The notes under the pieces are model-generated. The model was given only the letters and a program-made list of their open reading frames with translations, did not search any database and was not told the DNA's origin. Source: Sipunculus nudus (lineage: Eukaryota > Annelida > Sipuncula > Golfingiida > Sipunculidae). Taken from it: 64,000 bases of DNA. The first letter of the stretch is position 1; the number at the start of each line of letters is the position of its first letter. The stretch covers positions 69,367,676 through 69,431,675 of the forward strand of contig CM049316.1 in assembly GCA_026874595.1 (NCBI GenBank). Direction: 5' to 3'. Position numbers and translations under genes: made by a program. This document shows positions 59,195-64,000 of this stretch, piece by piece.

Positions 59195-60292
59195 TCAAAG
59201 ATGAGTACTAAACACTTCCCTTTGTTCTTCACGCCTTTGCTCATTAGAGCGTTGTACATGGCTGTCGCCTGTAAATGATTTCTTTGAACATTTTGAGTAC
59301 ATACCGCAAGTAACCAGTCGTATTACGTCTTTCCTGAAAGATGCACTTCCCGAGCAGTACAGGATAAGATTCGCAGAATACGACAACATATACCAGCACT
59401 TGGTTATAGTCATGGCAAGATATGTCACAGGATCAATCCATCGTTTGTAGTGAATGAGGAAACCAATGCCGTATGGAATATGGGTAAAAACATAAAAAAG
59501 AGCAATTACCAATCAAACTATTGTGACGCTTCTCTCCTGTTGTTTTCGTTTTCGTTCCTTGTTCGACAACATCTGTTTTCCAAGGCGACGCGAGGAGCGT
59601 ATAACTGCCTTAATGGTCAATATAGATAAAATGAAAATGATACCGCTGAACATGAAAGAGCATATTATAAAATACACAATCAAGACAAACTGAAAATAGA
59701 CAGACTCATATTTTTTTACCGTGTGACAATAGTAACCGTTAAAGTCAGTTGTTATGGACATTGCAGCAGCAGTACCTAAGCTCGTCACATATATGACCAC
59801 AATGAATACAACAATGTTTCTGTATTTTGATATCCACGTCGAGCGCAATGGATAAACGACAACAATATACCGGCTGATGCTGATAAATAGGACAAGTAAA
59901 CTGGACGTACACACGGTACCTTCCTTTAAGGCTGTGAATACTTTACATTGGTAAAGACTTGTGCTGACATCTTGAAGTTTTGCTGATAATAAATATAATG
60001 TGTCTGACACGGCTAAGCAAACAAGTATGAGACCCAGGATACTTTGTCTAGTTTTCTTTGAGATAATCATTACCAACAAAGCAAATAGGTTTCCACAGCA
60101 CCCGAAGATTACAGAAGCTAGCATGAAATGTTTGTAAATAGTATTTGAAAGTTCTTCAAGACAGCTCTCCACACGTACGTCATCCGTGGTATTTGTATGA
60201 TTTGTTTGAGCAAAACTCTTGTTCAATAATTGTCCAATCATCGGGGAGGTGCCATCTGCTGATGTAAAAATCGTGGTAACGTTTTCAGTCAT
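59195..60292 (-). pseudogene. Class A GPCR with one nonsense codon (receptor copy 5)
   Basis: A full-length receptor frame of about 364 residues, broken only by TGA at 59513-59515 in TM6; the other copies have TTA (Leu) there. Without TM6-TM7 a receptor should not signal, so I call it a pseudogene, though it could be a segregating null allele or a sequencing error. Before the stop: sequons near the N-terminus (MTENVTT), GCCGNLFALLVMIISK in TM1, LVCLAVSDTLYLL in TM2, ISISRYIVVVYP in TM3 (SRY), YYCHTVKKYE in loop 2. After it: FYVFTHIPYG, SANLILYCSG and a tail ending VFSTHL. The chosen start aligns with ATG of copy 1; an in-frame ATG lies 39 bp upstream (60331). The open frame from 60583 crosses the predicted intron and is not real. 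Confidence 0.88.
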
Positions 60293-60446
60293 ATTTGTAA
60301 AGATGCTGACCGAAAGACTCTTCCTACTCATTATCCAAAGATATATGTAAATGCGTGCTTTTTTTACATAACACATCGTGGCATAAATCAAAGTTGATGA
60401 TATCGAACAAGATGCAGAATGAATATCCCAGTCTCTTCTTTTCCTC

Positions 60447-60671
60447 CTTTTGAAAAAAAAAACAATCTTAGCAGCTTTAGGGAATCTGTTAACTGTTAAT
60501 GTGGTTATCATCGCAGGTCCCTCTGAACTTTGTAACTTTCTTAACAGGCATAAACTGAAAATGCCCTCATGAAACAGTAACAAAAAACGGCTGTGTTTAA
60601 CTTTAGTCCTACGATTATATCCTAGTATTACTTTTAGTTTAGGTTTTTAACCAAACTGAGTGTACGCTTAC
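60447..60671 (-). other. 5'UTR intron of receptor copy 5 (predicted)
   Basis: Donor CG|GTAAGC at 60671 aligns with the other copies. The acceptor reads TTTTTCAAAAG|GAGG, where copies 3 and 4 have TCAACAG|GAGG, so the canonical CAG has become AAG, a weaker but usable acceptor. Length 225 bp. Confidence 0.6.
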
Positions 60672-60720
60672 CGTGCACTTTCTTTACACAACTTTCGAAG
60701 CAGTTTCACCTTGGCCAGTC

Positions 60721-60728
60721 TGACGTCA
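60721..60728 (-). promoter_or_regulatory. CRE-type palindrome, copy 5
   Basis: TGACGTCA, 50 bp before the splice donor, matching 7742-7749 of copy 1. Confidence 0.55.
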
Positions 60729-60794
60729 ATAACGATATGTCAATTACTGCTGCCGGTCCATGATGTTTCTACTTCACCCAATCACGCTGGGCTT

Positions 60795-60807
60795 GTTGCA
60801 TAGCAAC
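60795..60807 (-). promoter_or_regulatory. Proximal X-box (RFX-type site), copy 5
   Basis: Minus strand GTTGCTATGCAAC, one base from copy 3 and still palindromic in both half-sites. Confidence 0.7.
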
Positions 60808-60827
60808 GCAACTGTATCAAGGTAGCT

Positions 60828-60840
60828 GTTGCTTGACAAC
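60828..60840 (-). promoter_or_regulatory. Distal X-box (RFX-type site), copy 5
   Basis: Minus strand GTTGTCAAGCAAC, identical to copies 3 and 4, with the same 33-bp start-to-start spacing to the proximal site. Confidence 0.7.
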
Positions 60841-62790
60841 AGCAATAACTATAATATTTTAATCGCATGACACAGTTTGATTAATTAAATGTAATTATCC
60901 TGTAACCTATCGGCAAGGTAATTTGTCTAATGAGGAAGTACAGGCATAGCTCACACAAGTGCTGGCTTATTGTGATGCAAAGAGATCAGACAGACATAAC
61001 GCGATGCATCATTTATTTTCACTGAATTTTCTTTTAAAAGGTGCAATTATTCCGAAAGCTATTTAAATGCTCTTCCATAATTGGTCTACTTTGTGGTTCT
61101 TAAAATAATTACCATTACCATTTTTTATATATCAGTCCTAGCTTGACTCGCGGCAGGGATACAACTGGTTTAAATGAATATCTTCCGTTCATGTCAATTA
61201 AATAAAACCGAGTTAGAAAAAGCTTCGTTTACCCTCATTCTTATGTTAAGAAAAGATATCCATCACTCTCTCACACAAAAATATATATATATAATATTTT
61301 TAAAAAAAGTTGCGAAGATATGAACAAATCTGGAATAAATTACATCAGTAAAACTCTACTAATTAATGAGTGTCACTAGATCTGTTTGACATAGCAGTAT
61401 CAACCATGGCTATGCATAATATCTCCAAGTAAAATCACAATGATAGGAGCAAAAATACATGACACTGCGTTTTTATTGCGGATTACTCAGATTTTAGGTG
61501 ATAGGTCATATTTGTCTTCTTATTGGTATTCACATAAGATGATTGTCCGATAGGTAAGCTTCTAGCGGCGGAATTTGAATCACAGTGTAGCACATTAAGC
61601 GGAAAGTGTGCAAAAGGGGTTTGGTATGAGTCGATTTTGGAACTAGAAAATGTAATACCACATATTGAGCAATGCATTCCCAAGTACATTGACTCATCGG
61701 CAATGATATAGACTAGTATGCATGTATGCCAGAAGTACAAAAAATAGTCTTACAAGGCTTATAGAAAAAGCGTATGATGAAAATTCAAATATACAGGTTC
61801 ATTCATATGTGATATATACAGCCAGGATTTACCAAGTTATCCAAGCAATTACCACCACTATGAAATGATTAATGACCCTAACCTCTGAATACCAGTGATA
61901 CATGACGAACTAATGTGTTTTACATGCAGGACTCTGCTGTATAATGCGACGTACTCACACAAAACGGGTTTAATCTCGCGTACCTTCTACGATGTCTATG
62001 GTTTCTGCTTTGCTTTGTTGAATGAAAAACTAATATTACATGGAGTCTTTGTAAATGAAGGAGTGACTGTTGAGGAATACTGATAAAAATTCAGATGATT
62101 GTGTTCTTTTGGTTTGGTTCTTGATAGAGCCACGTTTAATATTTGGTTAGATATTTCGATAACAATAAGAACACTGATTATTGGAAGCAAACAGTTTTTT
62201 CCCTTTAATTAAGTATAATTATGGGTGCGATCTTTCGGTCAAGTCAGCATTTTAACTTTGTCATGGCAGTGTCGAAGTAAGAGCAATGTCGCAGCAAAGG
62301 CCATCATTCACATTCCATCCTTACATCTTTTTTTGGCATCAGCCGTCATCATCAATAATAATCGAGAATTTGCCTTGTACTTTAAAGTGTTTAATATAGA
62401 ATATTTAATGAAACAGTGCTATATTCAAAGCAATACATAAATCACAGACCAAATACACCATCTGTTGGTGTAATCTGTGAAAGTTTATTACCCTGATTTT
62501 ATGTTTGAGTACTCCATTAAACATAAATTTTAGAAACAAAGCATTTAGTTTTGACTTTATAATCAAAATATATATAATATAATATAAGATATAATAATAT
62601 TTGACTAAATCGATTAACTCGTAGGTCGCGCACAGTATAAATAGCCCAAAATATTTTCGCTAGTCAATTACTGTATATGCCATTGGTTAATCTGGTTTTA
62701 TCACGACATGCGACATTCACTAGGGTGTTGTAACAGTACCAAAACGTCCAACTGTATGACCCTTGGTATTTGAGCAAGCAGGCAATGGTA

Positions 62791-63280
62791 TTGAATTCGG
62801 GACAGAAATACGAGAGTTTTAACATATATCCTGGATACACTCTAGTAGACATTTATAGTTTTATGGTTTATTTATGATTAAAATAACCAACGCGATTGTT
62901 AGCGGGTATGAATACCTATGCAATCACAAAAAAAACCCTGGTGGGCACCCACTAATTGCTCCGCCGACTCCAAACATGGGTTAAGCACTAAAAGTTGCCG
63001 GAAACTATGTCATATTTTATTTCAAAATGATATTTAAAACCTATATTGATGGTTATGACTAATATACCAATGGAGTAAGGATAACACTAATGGTGTTCCA
63101 CTCTACTGCATTAAAACCTTAAAAAAAACATGTCAAATCCACACTACGAATTAATTGAATTTGTAGCCCAGCAAATAAGTACACTTACTTATATCTATAA
63201 GACTCAGTTTGAATACTTGCATGTGATTAGTAATGCGACCTGACCTTTATACATATTGCACCTTTAACAGTTAAAAATAC
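62791..63280. other. Intergenic, no gene seen
   Basis: No recognised gene or repeat. Confidence 0.4.
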
Positions 63281-63515
63281 CCTTTAGATAAATTCTCTAA
63301 AATCATTACAGATATATGTCAGGACTGGTTTGGATATATAATTTAAATGAAGATAACAAGTCTCTATTAAATATAATTTCATACTTAGATTTCATACTGT
63401 TTAGATACACTCTCTAAAATCATTACAGATATAAGTAAGATCTTGATTGGATATATAATTTAAATGAAGATAACAAGTCTTGAAAAAAAAAATTTAATTT
63501 CATACTTAAGCACAT
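63281..63515. repeat. 117-bp direct repeat, two units
   Basis: TCTCTAAAATCATTACAGAT occurs at 63294 and 63411, and TTTAAATGAAGATAACAAGT follows in both. The units are closely similar, so the duplication is fairly recent. Confidence 0.88.
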
Positions 63516-64000
63516 GTAATGTATTCTTATTCGAGTGCCTGTGTGATCCGGTTGTCATTAATCTATTAAAAATGGCTCTAAAATGGTTGCCAGGCGATCT
63601 CTTACATTTTCCAATCATTCTTGTGAACAAGCAAGTGCCATGTTGTGTATAAAAATGGCTTCCTCTGTACACCAGGGTATTACTCCTTTACGTTTTGTAA
63701 ACTATTATACTTTTCGCTGTTTGCATCATCAGTCTGCGGTTGTGAAACGACTTTAAAACCAACAATACCTCCCTGGGAAATGATAAAGATAAATATGGGA
63801 ATAAGACCATATGCACTGAACTGTTTTTTTTTCAGATTTGGCTTTTAAAATTGCTGACGTCAGATCCGTTATCATCCGAAAAAAAGTAAAAAAAGTTCTC
63901 TGACCATCACATCCAAGTCTCCTGTGATTGATCGCCTCAAGAAAAATCTCACAATCTGTTTTAAAACCTTTCTTACTTGGAGCTTTCATGTTGTGTTGTC
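63516..64000. other. Intergenic to window end, no gene seen
   Basis: Short open frames on both strands without recognisable features; a gene running off the window edge cannot be excluded. Confidence 0.4.

Larger units (their letters stand above)
58950..62790 (-). repeat. Ancient receptor-locus duplication unit 5, inverted
   Basis: Read on the minus strand it has the block order of units 1-4: far-upstream block (62790-62220), the CATACAT/TCGATGTAC block (near 61690), promoter with X-boxes (60840-60795), intron, receptor and 3' flank with GAGAGTTAAAGTG near 59000. The upstream part is about 1 kb shorter than in units 3 and 4. It is the only unit in reverse orientation. Confidence 0.8.

Noticed and set aside
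60293-60583. N-terminal extension of the copy 5 receptor from 60583
   Set aside because: The extra residues come from 5'UTR and intron sequence, do not match other copies and would add a basic, non-receptor stretch.
63645-63989. Short frames on both strands near the window end
   Set aside because: They overlap one another, show no domains and have no evident splice context.

Overview
The window looks like nuclear DNA from an AT-rich invertebrate, most likely a mollusc (inferred). It is gene-poor, full of (TA)n tracts, minisatellites, tRNA-derived SINEs and an L1/Tx1-type LINE, and its only clearly intact genes encode a lineage-specific class A (rhodopsin-like) GPCR. There are no bacterial-style operons, rRNA genes or CRISPR arrays.

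The organising theme is a birth-and-death cluster of one orphan GPCR family. I find six copies: (1) a pseudogene at 8145-9279 (+) with four stops and two frameshifts; (2) a truncated pseudogene at 15041-15698 (+) with internal deletions; (3) an intact 358-codon gene at 28742-29818 (+); (4) an almost identical intact gene at 37382-38458 (+); (5) a minus-strand copy at 59195-60292, full length apart from one nonsense codon in TM6; (6) an old relic at about 51683-52440 (+), with a TM7-like scrap in the opposite orientation at about 53100-53230. Copies 1-5 each lie in a larger duplicated block sharing several kb of upstream and about 0.5 kb of downstream sequence. Copies 3 and 4 lie in a recent 8640-bp direct tandem duplication (24550-33189 and 33190-41829) with no indels and about 15 substitutions.

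The receptor gene model is a short non-coding first exon, a 200-230 bp 5'UTR intron (GTAAG donor, pyrimidine-rich AG acceptor) and one coding exon. Upstream of exon 1, copies 3, 4 and 5 carry two 13-bp RFX-type X-box palindromes at an identical 33-bp spacing. Both are wrecked in copy 1 and absent in copy 2. RFX factors drive genes of ciliated cells, so the working inference is a receptor of ciliated sensory cells, possibly chemosensory. The receptors lack standard class A switches: SRY replaces DRY, NVxxY replaces NPxxY, and H replaces the CWxP tryptophan.

Elsewhere: 1-3.3 kb is repeat-rich intergenic DNA; 16-24 kb holds a SINE, three tandem-repeat arrays and a decayed minus-strand protein-coding relic (21712-22611) whose family I do not recognise; 41.8-45.6 kb is featureless AT-rich DNA; 45656-51088 is a dead LINE bounded by a perfect 13-bp target-site duplication; 53-58 kb holds repeats plus a second inverted copy of receptor upstream sequence; 60.3-62.8 kb is the inverted upstream block of copy 5. 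All calls come from reading the sequence; no database search was run.
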